From Klenkia taihuensis (lineage in GTDB: Bacteria; Actinomycetota; Actinomycetes; Mycobacteriales; Geodermatophilaceae), in contig NZ_FOMD01000003.1 of the NCBI RefSeq assembly GCF_900112525.1, forward strand, positions 558,001 through 622,000: a DNA stretch of 64,000 nucleotides, given 5' to 3'. The position numbers and the translations under genes were made by a program. Of the stretch, positions 25,870 to 33,867 are shown in pieces. The notes under the pieces were generated by a model. The model was given only the letters and a program-made list of their open reading frames with translations, did no database searches and was not told where the DNA came from. Numbering within the stretch: position 1 is the stretch's first letter; every line of letters starts with the position of its first letter.

Positions 25870-26904
25870 TCAGCGGGCGAGCCGCCGGTAGGGCGTCCCC
25901 CCGGTGATCACGGCGGCCATCGTGGCCGGCTCGAACAGCGCGGCCGCGCCGAGGTCGGGGGTGCTGACCCGGTCCAGCCGTGACCGGACGTCGGCGGGCA
26001 GGTCGACGTCGGCCGCCACCAGGTTGGCCTCGACCTGCTCGGGGGTGCGGGCACCGACCAGCACGGTGTCGACGCCGGGCCGGCCCAGCACCCAGGCCAG
26101 CGCGACCTGCGCCGGGGTCAGGCCCAGCCCGCCGGCGACCTCGCGCAGCACCTCGACGACCGCCCGGTTGGCCGGGGTGTCCTTGCTGCTGCCGAACGGG
26201 TTCGGGCCCGACAGCCGACCGCCGGCCGCGCCGTCGCGGTACTTTCCGGTCAGGAAGCCCCCGGCCAGCGGGCTCCACGGCACGATGCCCAGGCCCAGCT
26301 CCCGGGCGGCCCGGACGTGCTCGACCTCGACCGACCGGGCCACCAGCGAGTACTCCAGCTGCAACGCCACCGGGCCGGGGACACCGTGCGCACCGGCCAG
26401 GGTGGCGACCTGGGTGGCGAACCACGCGGGGACGTCGGACAGCCCCCAGTGCGCGACCTTGCCGGCCCGCACCAGGTCCGTCATGGTCGCCAGCACCTCC
26501 TCGGCGGGGGTGACGTCGTCCCACACGTGCAGCCAGTACAGGTCGACCGCGTCGGTGCCCAGCCGGCGCAGCGACCCCTCCAGCGAGCGGACGGCGTGCC
26601 GCCGTCCGGCCCCGCCGGCGAGCGGCCCGCCGCCTGCGTGGAACCCGTACTTCGTGGCCAGCACGACCTGCTCGCGCCGGCCCCCGGTGGCCAGCAGCCG
26701 GCCCAGCACCTCCTCGCTGCGGCCGCCCGAGTACACGTCGGCGGTGTCGACGGCGTTGCCGCCGGCCGCCAGGTAGCGGTCCAGGACGGCGGCGGAGACG
26801 GCCTCGTCGGACCCCCACGCCGGGTTGCCGATCGTCATCGCGCCGAGGGTGAAGGGGCTGACGAGCAGCCCGGAGCGGCCCAGGGTGCGCAGTGCGGTGA
26901 CCAC
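25870..26904 (-). CDS. Aldo/keto reductase
   Basis: A 344-residue NADPH-dependent TIM-barrel oxidoreductase of the YajO/Tas-like group. The catalytic tetrad is visible: Asp and Tyr in NAVDTADVYSGGRSEE, Lys in VVLATKYGFHAGG and His in YWLHVWDD. The cofactor region is LVGARTPEQVEANL. It starts with GTG four bases after the SDR stop, so the two are co-transcribed. Substrate unknown. Confidence 0.88.
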   Translation of the reverse strand: MVTALRTLGRSGLLVSPFTLGAMTIGNPAWGSDEAVSAAVLDRYLAAGGNAVDTADVYSGGRSEEVLGRLLATGGRREQVVLATKYGFHAGGGPLAGGAGRRHAVRSLEGSLRRLGTDAVDLYWLHVWDDVTPAEEVLATMTDLVRAGKVAHWGLSDVPAWFATQVATLAGAHGVPGPVALQLEYSLVARSVEVEHVRAARELGLGIVPWSPLAGGFLTGKYRDGAAGGRLSGPNPFGSSKDTPANRAVVEVLREVAGGLGLTPAQVALAWVLGRPGVDTVLVGARTPEQVEANLVAADVDLPADVRSRLDRVSTPDLGAAALFEPATMAAVITGGTPYRRLAR

Positions 26905-26908
26905 GGGG

Positions 26909-27706
26909 TCAGCCCAGCCGGGTGGCGGTCATGCCGCCGTCGACGTCCAGGGTGGTGCCGTGCACGAAGGCGGCCTCGTCGGAGACCAGCCAGCGCACGG
27001 CGAACGCGACGTCGACCGGGCGGACCGGCCGCCCCGCGACGGTCGAGGCGGTCATCGCCTCCAGCACGGCCGCCGCGTCGGCGTTCCCGGGGGTCGCGGT
27101 GGCGCCGGGCGCGACGGTGTTCACCCGCACGCCGCGCGGCCCGTACTCCGCCGACCAGGACCGGACCAGCTGCTCGAGCGCGGCCTTGGTGGCGGTGTAC
27201 ATCGCGCCGAACGGGCTGCCCACCCGGGCCATCCAGGAACCGATGCCGACCACGACGCCGTCCCCGCGCTCGGCCATCGCGGGCGCGAGCGCGCCGACCA
27301 GGACGTGCGGGGCGCGGACGTTGACGGCCAGCATGGCCTCGAGGTCGGCGTCGGGCAGGGCCTCGGTCGCCGAGACCGGGTAGACCCCGGCGTTGGCGAC
27401 CAGGACGTCGAGCCGGCCGCCGAGCAGGTCGACGGCGCGGGCAGCGGTGGCGCGCAGCTGCTCCGGGGGCGCGGCCAGGTCGGCCACGAGCGTGGCCGCG
27501 GTGCCGCCGGCGTCGGTGATCGCGGTGGCGACGGCCTCGGCGCGGGCGCCGTCGCGGCCGCTGACCACGACGGTGGCGCCCGAGGCGGCCAGGACGTGCG
27601 CGGTGGCCTCGCCGATGCCGCTGGTGGAGCCGGTGACCCAGACGGTGCGCCCGACCAGGCGGCCGTCCCGGGGCAGGGTGGAAAGGACCTCGTCATTGGA
27701 CTGCAT
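26909..27706 (-). CDS. Short-chain dehydrogenase/reductase divergent from a TetR regulator
   Basis: A 265-residue classical SDR: TGSTSGIG cofactor motif, VANAGVY, Ser in VGIGSWMARVG, catalytic MYTATKAAL (YxxxK) and C-terminal GTTLDVDGGMT. ATG 27706 is preceded at seven bases by TAGGAA, a possible leaderless promoter. It heads an operon with the aldo/keto reductase and HSL esterase and diverges from the TetR gene across 54 bases containing a perfect palindrome, so TetR control is very likely. Confidence 0.88.
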   Translation of the reverse strand: MQSNDEVLSTLPRDGRLVGRTVWVTGSTSGIGEATAHVLAASGATVVVSGRDGARAEAVATAITDAGGTAATLVADLAAPPEQLRATAARAVDLLGGRLDVLVANAGVYPVSATEALPDADLEAMLAVNVRAPHVLVGALAPAMAERGDGVVVGIGSWMARVGSPFGAMYTATKAALEQLVRSWSAEYGPRGVRVNTVAPGATATPGNADAAAVLEAMTASTVAGRPVRPVDVAFAVRWLVSDEAAFVHGTTLDVDGGMTATRLG

Positions 27707-27725
27707 GGTCCAGTTCCTACCAGGG

Positions 27726-27743
27726 TTGGACCGATCGGTCCAA
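27726..27743. promoter_or_regulatory. TetR-type operator, perfect 18-bp palindrome
   Basis: TTGGACCGATCGGTCCAA is a perfect inverted repeat in the 54-base gap between the SDR (minus) and TetR (plus) genes. It lies just upstream of TACCGT (27749-27754), the likely leaderless -10 box of tetR, and of the opposite-strand SDR promoter, so one bound repressor could shut both. Confidence 0.75.
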
Positions 27744-27760
27744 CGCGATACCGTCGGGAC

Positions 27761-28366
27761 GTGGCGGAGCTGACCGAACGGGGCCGACGGACCCGGCAGC
27801 GCATCGTGGAGGCGACCGGCCGGCAGATCCTGGCCGCCGGCATCGGGGGCACGAGCCTGGACGACGTCCGCGCCGCGACGCTGACCAGCAAGTCCCAGCT
27901 GTTCCACTACTTCCCTGGCGGCAAGGCCGAGCTGGTGCGCGCCGTGGCGGAGTGGGAGGGCGGTGAGCTGCTGGCCGCACAGCTGCCGCACCTGGAGGAC
28001 CTCTCCACGCGCGCGTCGTGGGAGGCCTGGCGGGCCGCTCTCGTCGACTACTACATCGGCCAGGGCCGGTGGGCCTGCCCGATCGGGTCGCTGGCCAACG
28101 AGGCCGCCGTCGGCGACCCCGAGCTGGCCGCGCTCGTCGCCGACACCTTCCGGCAGTGGGCCTCCCGGCTGGCCGCGGGCGTGCGCCGGATGCAGGGGGT
28201 CGGCGAGGTCGACGCCGCGGCCGACCCGGACCGGGTGGCCGCCTCGATCCTGTCGGCGATCCAGGGCGGGCTGGTGCTCAGCCAGCCGCTGCACGACCCC
28301 TGGCCGCTGGAGGCCGCGCTGGACCAGGCGCTGCACGCCCTCGACGCCCCCGCGGTCCGGACCTGA
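27761..28366 (+). CDS. TetR/AcrR-family transcriptional regulator
   Basis: A 201-residue repressor. The N-terminal helix-turn-helix is RQRIVEATGRQILAAGIGGTSLDDVRAATLTSKSQLFHYFPGGKAELV. The remainder is the ligand-binding/dimerisation domain with WACPIGSLANEAA, a feature of a TetR_C subgroup. GTG 27761 is six bases after TACCGT, so the mRNA is probably leaderless. It should bind the palindrome just upstream and control itself and the divergent SDR-AKR-esterase operon. The inducer is unknown, plausibly a carbonyl or ester compound. Confidence 0.9.
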   Translation: MAELTERGRRTRQRIVEATGRQILAAGIGGTSLDDVRAATLTSKSQLFHYFPGGKAELVRAVAEWEGGELLAAQLPHLEDLSTRASWEAWRAALVDYYIGQGRWACPIGSLANEAAVGDPELAALVADTFRQWASRLAAGVRRMQGVGEVDAAADPDRVAASILSAIQGGLVLSQPLHDPWPLEAALDQALHALDAPAVRT

Positions 28367-28446
28367 CCCCGGTCCTCCCCGGGGTGGACGGGTGGTCCGA
28401 CCGCGGGCCGATGTGCCGCGGCCCGGCGACCAGCACCATCGACCTC

Positions 28447-29070
28447 GTGACCACCTCCGTGCTGTCCCGCCCCCGGCCCGCCACCGCGCCGGTCCGCCTG
28501 CTGCCGGCCGCGCTCGCGGCCGGCCTCGCCGTGGGCGCGCTGACGTCGCCGGGGCAGACGCTGCTGGGCGGGACAGCTCTCGGCGGGCTGGTCAACGCCG
28601 TCGGGCCGTGGCTGCTCGCCCCGTTCGTCCTCGGCGCCCTCGCCCGCTCGCCGCGGGTCGCCGTCCTGGCCGGGGTGCTGGCCTGCACGGCGCAGGTGCC
28701 CGGCTACTACCTGGTCGCCGCGGCCCGGGGGTTCGCGGTGAGCACGCCGTGGGTGCTCGCGTGGACCGCGGGCGGGCTGGTCGGCGGGGCGGTGCTCGGG
28801 CTGGCCGGGTGGGCCTGGTGGACGGGCGCGGGCCGGTGGCGCGGTGCCGGTGCGGCGCTGCTGGTCGCGGTCTGGCTGACCGAGGCGCTGGTCCTGTTCG
28901 GCGCGGTGCTCCGGTACTGGGACTCCGCGGCGGTGTCCGCCGTCGTCGGCCTGGGGCTGCTCGCCGGGCTGGGCGCGCACGGCCGGCAGTGGGGCGCCGT
29001 GCTGCGCTGGCTGGCCCCCGCGCTGGTGCTCGGGGTCGCCGGCTTCGCGGTGCTGCTGGCGGTGCTGTGA
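28447..29070 (+). CDS. Integral membrane protein, DUF6518-like
   Basis: A 207-residue protein with about six hydrophobic segments and short loops. It opens with a short basic N terminus (SVLSRPRPATAPVRLLPAALAAG). The pattern G.L...G..NA.GPW.L.PF..GA and PGYY resembles the DUF6518 family, for which no function is known. GTG 28447 is the first plausible start; no clear ribosome-binding site is seen. Its stop overlaps the beta-lactamase start (GTGA), suggesting co-translation. Confidence 0.65.
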   Translation: MTTSVLSRPRPATAPVRLLPAALAAGLAVGALTSPGQTLLGGTALGGLVNAVGPWLLAPFVLGALARSPRVAVLAGVLACTAQVPGYYLVAAARGFAVSTPWVLAWTAGGLVGGAVLGLAGWAWWTGAGRWRGAGAALLVAVWLTEALVLFGAVLRYWDSAAVSAVVGLGLLAGLGAHGRQWGAVLRWLAPALVLGVAGFAVLLAVL

Positions 29071-29987
29071 GGGTCGCGCCGCTGGCCTGCGCGCTGGTGC
29101 TCGCCCTCGCCCTCGGCCTCGCCGGGTGCGGGTCACCCGCGGCGACGCCCCCGCCGGCGTCGTCGTCCGCCCCGCCGGCGTCGTCGTCCGCGCCCACGGC
29201 CGAGGAGCTGGGCGGGGTCGATGCGCTCGAGGCCACCTACGGCGCCCGGGTGGGGGTGTGGGCGCTGGACACCGGCACCGGGCGGGTCGTCGAGCACCGC
29301 GCCGGCGAGCGGTTCGCGCACGCCTCGACGCTGAAGCTGCTGCTCACCGGGCTGCTGCTGGACCGGGTCAGCGACGCCGAGCTGGACGCCGTCGTGCCGA
29401 TCGCCGCCGACGACGTGCTGGAGTACGCGCCGGTCACCTCGCAGCACGTCGGTACCGGTCTGCCGTTGCGGGAGGTGATGGCCGCGGCGACCACGGTCAG
29501 CGACAACACCGCGGCCAACCTGCTCGTCGAGCAGCTGGGTGGCCCCGCGCAGGTGCAGGCGGCCCTGCGCGAGCTGGGCAACCCCACCACCCGCGTCGAC
29601 CGGGTCGAGCCCGAGCTGAACGAGGCCACCCCGGGCGACCCGCGTGACACCAGCACCCCGGCCGACCTGGGCGCGTCGGTGCAGCAGCTGGTGCTCGGCG
29701 ACGTCCTGGCCCCCGACCGGCGGGCGCTGCTGCAGCAGTGGCTGCGGGACAGCACGACCGGGGACGCCGCCATCCGGGCCGGTGTGCCCGACGGCTGGGA
29801 GGTGGGGGACAAGACCGGCAGCGGCGGCTACGGCACCCGCAACGACGTCGGCGTGGTGGAGCCCGACGACGGCGGCGCGCCGCTGGTCGTCGTCCTGCTC
29901 ACCGACCGCGGGGTGCCCGACGCCGACACCGACGACGCCCTGCTGGCCGACGCCACCCGCCTGGTGGTGGACCAGCTCGGCCGCTGA
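29067..29987 (+). CDS. Class A beta-lactamase-like serine hydrolase, lipoprotein
   Basis: A 306-residue exported protein. The signal ends in LAGC with Cys21 as lipid anchor, followed by a Pro/Ser-rich linker. Class A hallmarks are Ser87-TLK90, VSDNTAAN (SDN loop), the omega-loop ELNEATPGDPRDTSTP (E166-type Glu) and GDKTGSGGYGTRNDV (KTG). All catalytic residues are present, so it is likely active. It may give intrinsic beta-lactam resistance. It overlaps the upstream membrane-protein gene by four bases. Confidence 0.88.
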   Translation: MRVAPLACALVLALALGLAGCGSPAATPPPASSSAPPASSSAPTAEELGGVDALEATYGARVGVWALDTGTGRVVEHRAGERFAHASTLKLLLTGLLLDRVSDAELDAVVPIAADDVLEYAPVTSQHVGTGLPLREVMAAATTVSDNTAANLLVEQLGGPAQVQAALRELGNPTTRVDRVEPELNEATPGDPRDTSTPADLGASVQQLVLGDVLAPDRRALLQQWLRDSTTGDAAIRAGVPDGWEVGDKTGSGGYGTRNDVGVVEPDDGGAPLVVVLLTDRGVPDADTDDALLADATRLVVDQLGR

Positions 29988-30007
29988 GGCGGGCGTAGCT
30001 TCCGGGC

Positions 30008-30769
30008 ATGACCCCGCAGCTGCAGCGCCTGCTGGACACCGTCCCCGCCGCCGACGTCGAGACCGGCACCGTCCGGCTGACGGCGGGGGACACCGAGCTC
30101 GAGGCCTACCTGGCCGCGCCCGCCGGGGACGGACGGCGACCGGGCGTGCTGGTGCTGCACGACTGGGCCGGGGTGACCGACCACGTGCGGGTGCGCGCAC
30201 AGATGCTGGCCCGGCTGGGCCACGTGGCGCTGGCCGGCGACGTCTTCGGGCGGGAGAACCAGCCCGCCGACCAGGGGGAGTCGCAGCGGCTGGCCGGTGA
30301 GCTCTACGGCGACGTGGCGCTGTTCCGGGAGCGGGTGCTGGCCAACCTGGACGCCCTGCGCGCCGACCCGCGGGTCGACCCCTCGCGGGTGGTCGTGATG
30401 GGTTACTGCCTCGGCGGCAGCGGCGCGCTGGAGGCCGCGCGGGCCGGGGCCGACGTCACCGGCGTCGTCTCCTTCCACGGCGGGCTGGGCACCGGTGCGC
30501 CCGCCGAGCCGGGCAGCGTCACCGGGTCGGTGCTCGTGCTCACCGGCGCGGACGACCCGATGGTGCCGATCTCGGCGGTGCAGGGGTTCGAGGACGAGAT
30601 GCGGGCGGCGGGCGCCCCCGACTGGCAGGTGGTCACCTACAGCGGCGCGCTGCACGCCTTCGCCGTCCCCGGGGTCGACGCCCCCGAGCACGGCGCGGCC
30701 TACCAGGAGACCGCCGACCGGCGGTCCTGGCGGGCGCTGCAGGACTTCCTCGGCGAGGTGCTGGCCTAA
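30008..30769 (+). CDS. Dienelactone hydrolase family protein
   Basis: A 253-residue alpha/beta hydrolase with Cys nucleophile in MGYCLGGSGAL, Asp in TGADDPMVPI and His in GALHAFAVPG, the DLH triad. True dienelactone hydrolases act in chlorocatechol breakdown, but many actinobacterial members have other ester substrates. TAGCTT (29996-30001) six bases before ATG 30008 suggests a leaderless promoter. Its stop overlaps that of the convergent zinc-finger gene by four bases. Confidence 0.87.
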   Translation: MTPQLQRLLDTVPAADVETGTVRLTAGDTELEAYLAAPAGDGRRPGVLVLHDWAGVTDHVRVRAQMLARLGHVALAGDVFGRENQPADQGESQRLAGELYGDVALFRERVLANLDALRADPRVDPSRVVVMGYCLGGSGALEAARAGADVTGVVSFHGGLGTGAPAEPGSVTGSVLVLTGADDPMVPISAVQGFEDEMRAAGAPDWQVVTYSGALHAFAVPGVDAPEHGAAYQETADRRSWRALQDFLGEVLA

Positions 30770-31107
30770 CCGCCGAGCCGGGCCACCCAGTCGGCCGGGA
30801 CCCGGTCGGCCGGGCCCGGGACCGACTGGTCGGCCGGGTGGCTGCCCGGCGCGGCGAGCTCGGGACCGGTCAGGCCCTGCTGCGTGCGGTAGTCGTAGAA
30901 CCAGTCCTCGCCCGGCTCGTAGCTCTGGATGACCGGGTGACCGGTCTCCTCGGCGTGCGCGGTGGCGTGCTTGCCGAGCGAGTCGTCGCAGCACCCCACG
31001 TGGCCGCACTGCGCGCAGCGGCGCAGGTGGAACCACCACGAGGAGCTGGCCTCGCACTCGACGCAGCCGGGGCCGCTGGGCGGGACGGAGGGGTCGATTC
31101 CGGTCAC
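30766..31107 (-). CDS. UBP-type zinc finger protein
   Basis: A 113-residue protein made almost entirely of one ZnF-UBP domain: CVECEAS, RRCAQCGHVGCCDDSLGKHATAHAEETGHPVI, then EDWFYDYRTQQG. The Cys/His spacing matches the eukaryotic ubiquitin-binding finger found in deubiquitinases and HDAC6. Small stand-alone versions are common in actinobacteria with no known role. Ubiquitin is absent there, so the partner is unknown; a C-terminal diglycine-like tail of another protein is one possibility. Confidence 0.85.
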   Translation of the reverse strand: MTGIDPSVPPSGPGCVECEASSSWWFHLRRCAQCGHVGCCDDSLGKHATAHAEETGHPVIQSYEPGEDWFYDYRTQQGLTGPELAAPGSHPADQSVPGPADRVPADWVARLGG

Positions 31108-31125
31108 CGGACCAGCTTCCCGCGC

Positions 31126-31287
31126 TCACGCCGGCTCGGGAACCCCACCGGGGTCGCCGCCCGGGTCCTCCGGGGTGGGCTCGACCGGAGCCGGCGGCAG
31201 GGTGTCCGGGGTGTCGGGCAGCAGCTCGCCCGGGTCGTCGGGGATCGGCTGGCTGGGGTCCAGGGGACCGGGCAGGGGAGCGACCAT
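31126..31287 (-). CDS. Small proline-rich hypothetical protein
   Basis: A 53-residue frame from ATG 31287, very rich in Pro, Asp and Glu (PLDPSQPIPDDPGELLPDTPDTLPP..). No domain or signal is recognised and it is probably disordered. It lies on the strand of the zinc-finger gene, in the gap before the divergent epimerase-like gene. Composition is unlike random shadow frames, but coding status is uncertain. Confidence 0.45.
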   Translation of the reverse strand: MVAPLPGPLDPSQPIPDDPGELLPDTPDTLPPAPVEPTPEDPGGDPGGVPEPA

Positions 31288-31344
31288 GCCCGGGAGTGAA
31301 CCAGCCGCGCTGCGCCGCCGCCGGTCGCGGCGCAAGGTGGAGCC

Positions 31345-32232
31345 ATGAGCACCCCCGCAGCCGTCGTCGTGGTCACCGGTGCGAACGGTCTGGTCGGTGC
31401 CGCGGTCTGCCGCGCGCTCGCCGACCGGGGTGCGCAGGTGCGCGCCGTCGTCCGCCGTCCGGGCACCGCGCCCGAGCTGGACGGCGTCGCCGAGCACGTC
31501 GGGGACGTCTCCGACGTGCTGGCGGGTGCCGACGCGCTGGTGACCACCGTGCACCCGATGGGGTCGTCGCGGGAGGTGCAGCACGAGGTCGGCGTGGAGG
31601 GCACCGCCGCCCAGGCCCGGGCGGCCCGGGACGCCGGCGTGCCGCGGCTGGTGCACGTCTCCACCGCCGGGGTGCACGACCGCTCCGCCGGGCTGGGCGA
31701 CCTGGCCGAGGACGCGGCGCTGCTGCCGCAGGGCAGCGGTGACTACCCCGACACCAAGAACGCCGCGGACGAGGCGCTGGCGCAGGTGGAGGGCCTGACG
31801 ACGGTGCTGGTGCGCCCGCCGGCCATCGCCGGGGCCGGCCCGACCTCGGTCTGGAACACCCTGCGCCCGCAGGCGTTCGTCGACGGCGACCGGGGTGTCA
31901 ACCCCGCGAAGAGCTGGCCCTGGGTGCACGTGTCGGACCTGGCCGCGCTCATCGCCGACGTCGCGGTGGGCGCCGTCGCCACCTCCGACGACCCCGAGCA
32001 GGGCCCGGTCCCCGGGGGGACGACGCCGGTGCTCGTGGCGGGGGAGCCGGCGACGTGGGGCGACTACCTCGGCGCCGTCGGCGAGGCCGTGGGCGCCGAG
32101 CCGGAGTGGACCGACGAGCCGGCCTGGACCGGCCAGCTGCGCACCGACCGCGCCCGCCGCTGGGGCTGGGCGCCGCGGGTGGGGCTCGAGCAGGCCCTCG
32201 CCGAGCTGCGCGGGGGCCTCGCCGACCGGTGA
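31345..32232 (+). CDS. NAD-dependent epimerase/dehydratase-like protein (extended SDR)
   Basis: A 295-residue atypical/extended SDR: VVVVTGANGLVGAAVCRAL at the N terminus, DVSDVLAGADALVTT, LVHVSTAGVHD and the catalytic-type YPDTKNAADE, where Tyr and Lys are spaced YxxxK. A C-terminal substrate domain follows. The family includes sugar-nucleotide epimerases, quinone reductases and anthocyanidin-type reductases; the substrate is not readable. It appears to be a single gene. Confidence 0.82.
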   Translation: MSTPAAVVVVTGANGLVGAAVCRALADRGAQVRAVVRRPGTAPELDGVAEHVGDVSDVLAGADALVTTVHPMGSSREVQHEVGVEGTAAQARAARDAGVPRLVHVSTAGVHDRSAGLGDLAEDAALLPQGSGDYPDTKNAADEALAQVEGLTTVLVRPPAIAGAGPTSVWNTLRPQAFVDGDRGVNPAKSWPWVHVSDLAALIADVAVGAVATSDDPEQGPVPGGTTPVLVAGEPATWGDYLGAVGEAVGAEPEWTDEPAWTGQLRTDRARRWGWAPRVGLEQALAELRGGLADR

Positions 32233-32265
32233 CGTGACCGTTGTCCGTCTTCCTGCTCGTGGGGT

Positions 32266-32292
32266 GCATCCGAACCGGGGGTGCTGCCGGAA
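32266..32292 (+). promoter_or_regulatory. Candidate ECF-sigma promoter upstream of the DUF4397 gene
   Basis: GCATCC (32266-32271), a 15-base spacer and CCGGAA (32287-32292) resemble the SigK-type pair CCATCC-N16/17-CCGAAT known from mycobacteria. The cluster downstream encodes an ECF sigma factor with an RskA-like anti-sigma, so self-regulation is plausible. The spacer is one base short and the match is imperfect. Confidence 0.35.
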
Positions 32293-32335
32293 GAGGGGGT
32301 GAGAGCACCACCCACCCTCCACGGAAGGACCCGTC

Positions 32336-33148
32336 ATGACCCCGATCCGCAGGACCCTCGTCGTCGGCGCCGCCAGTGCCTTCGCCCTCGGCGCGTTCGC
32401 CGCCCCGGCCTTCGCCGCCGAGGACACCGCGACCGTCTCGGTGCTGCACGCCGTCCCCGGCGTCCCGGTCGACGTCTACGCCAACGGCGAGGAGCTGATC
32501 CCGGACTTCCAGCCCGGCACCCTCACCGACCCGCTGCAGCTGCCCGCCGGCAGCTACGACCTGGCCATCTACCCCGCGGGCTCCGACCCGGCCACCACCC
32601 AGCCGGCCGCCTCCGCGGACGACGTCAGCGTGCCCGCGGGTGCGAACGCCACGATCGCGGCGCACCTGACCCCCGAGGGCACCCCGGTGCTGACCCCCTA
32701 CGTCAACGACACCTCCCCGGTCCCGGCCGGGCAGGCCCGGGTGACCGTGCGGCACACCGCCGCCGCCCCCGCCGTCGACGTGCGCGCGAACGGCCAGGTC
32801 ATCGCGCCCGGGCTGACCAACCCGGGCGAGGCCACCGTCGAGACCGCGCCGGGCACCGTGTCCGCCGACGTCGTGCTCGCCGGCACCGACACCGTGGCCA
32901 TCGGCCCGGCCGACCTGACCCTGGCCGAGGGCACCTCGACCGTCGTCTACGCCTGGGGCTCGCAGGACGCCGGCTACCAGCTCGCCGTGCAGACCATCGA
33001 GGGCACGCACTCCAGCCCGTCCGGCGTCCCCGGCGGCTCGGCCGGACTGGTCGACTCCTCGGTGCCGCTGCCGGTGGTCGGCGCGACATTGCTCGGCATG
33101 GTCGTCCTCGGCCTCGGCGCCCGGCGGCTGACCGCCGCGCGCGACTGA
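32336..33148 (+). CDS. Secreted, C-terminally anchored DUF4397 protein
   Basis: A 270-residue cell-surface protein. A Sec signal with AFA-A cleavage near residue 27 is followed by two repeats of a DUF4397 beta domain (VSVLHAVPGVPVDVYANG... and VTVRHTAAAPAVDVRANG...). The C terminus is PLPVVGATLLGMVVLGLG followed by ARR, i.e. a hydrophobic helix plus basic tail, like a sortase sorting signal but with LPVVG instead of LPxTG. ATG 32336 has GGAAGGA upstream. The next genes encode a sortase, an ECF sigma factor and an anti-sigma. Confidence 0.82.
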   Translation: MTPIRRTLVVGAASAFALGAFAAPAFAAEDTATVSVLHAVPGVPVDVYANGEELIPDFQPGTLTDPLQLPAGSYDLAIYPAGSDPATTQPAASADDVSVPAGANATIAAHLTPEGTPVLTPYVNDTSPVPAGQARVTVRHTAAAPAVDVRANGQVIAPGLTNPGEATVETAPGTVSADVVLAGTDTVAIGPADLTLAEGTSTVVYAWGSQDAGYQLAVQTIEGTHSSPSGVPGGSAGLVDSSVPLPVVGATLLGMVVLGLGARRLTAARD

Positions 33149-33161
33149 TCGGGGGCCACCC

Positions 33162-33830
33162 GTGCGGTCGAAGGTCCGTCCCCCCGTCCTCCTGGTCGTG
33201 CTGGGGGTGCTGCTCGTGGTCGGCGTGCCGACCGCCTGGCTGCTCACCCGGCCGGGGACGTCGGACGGCCCTCCGGTCGCCGAGGTGGTCGCCACCCCGG
33301 ACGAGGCCGGGTCGGGTGGGTCGTCGGGGGTGCCCCTCCCCCCGGTGACCACCCGCCCGGCCACCCCCCAGGTCGTCGCGGCGCCGCCCGCGCCCACCCG
33401 GCTGGCGGTGCCGGCGCTGGGCATCGACGCCGCCGTCGACGCGGTCGGCGTCGAGCCCGACGGGAACATGACCATCCCCGAGGACGTGTCCCGGGTCGGC
33501 TGGTACCGCTTCGGCCCCGCCCCCGGCGCGCCGGAGGGGTCAGCGGTCCTGGCCGGCCACGTCGACGACGCCGAGCAGGGACTGGGTGCGATGTCCCCGC
33601 TGGCCGAGGCGTCGGTCGGGGACCGGGTGCAGGTCACCGACGAGTCCGGCGGCTCGACGACCTGGCAGGTGGTGGCCCGGGAGGAGTTCGGCAAGGAGTC
33701 GGTCCCCTTGGCCGACCTGTTCGCCCGCACCGGTCCGCCGCGGCTGGTGCTCATCACCTGCGGCGGCCCGTTCCTGGCCGACATCCGGTCCTACGAGGAC
33801 AACGTGGTCGTCATCGCCGAGCCGGTCTGA
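33162..33830 (+). CDS. Sortase (class E/F-like)
   Basis: A 222-residue membrane-anchored cysteine transpeptidase. An N-terminal helix (VLLVVLGVLLVVGVPTAWLL) and a Pro/Thr-rich linker precede the sortase beta barrel from about residue 78 (TRLAVPALGIDAAVDAVGV). The catalytic His is in VLAGHVDDA, Cys in LVLITCGG and Arg in ADIRSYEDNVVV. GTG 33162 follows the DUF4397 stop by 13 bases. It may anchor the neighbouring DUF4397 protein, though that protein lacks a canonical LPxTG. Confidence 0.87.
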   Translation: MRSKVRPPVLLVVLGVLLVVGVPTAWLLTRPGTSDGPPVAEVVATPDEAGSGGSSGVPLPPVTTRPATPQVVAAPPAPTRLAVPALGIDAAVDAVGVEPDGNMTIPEDVSRVGWYRFGPAPGAPEGSAVLAGHVDDAEQGLGAMSPLAEASVGDRVQVTDESGGSTTWQVVAREEFGKESVPLADLFARTGPPRLVLITCGGPFLADIRSYEDNVVVIAEPV

Positions 33831-33867
33831 GATGCCGTTTGCGCTGGTCAACCCTAGGGTCCACGGC

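Noticed and set aside
32336-33148. Canonical LPxTG sortase substrate
   Set aside because: The motif reads LPVVG without Thr; reported only as an atypical tail.
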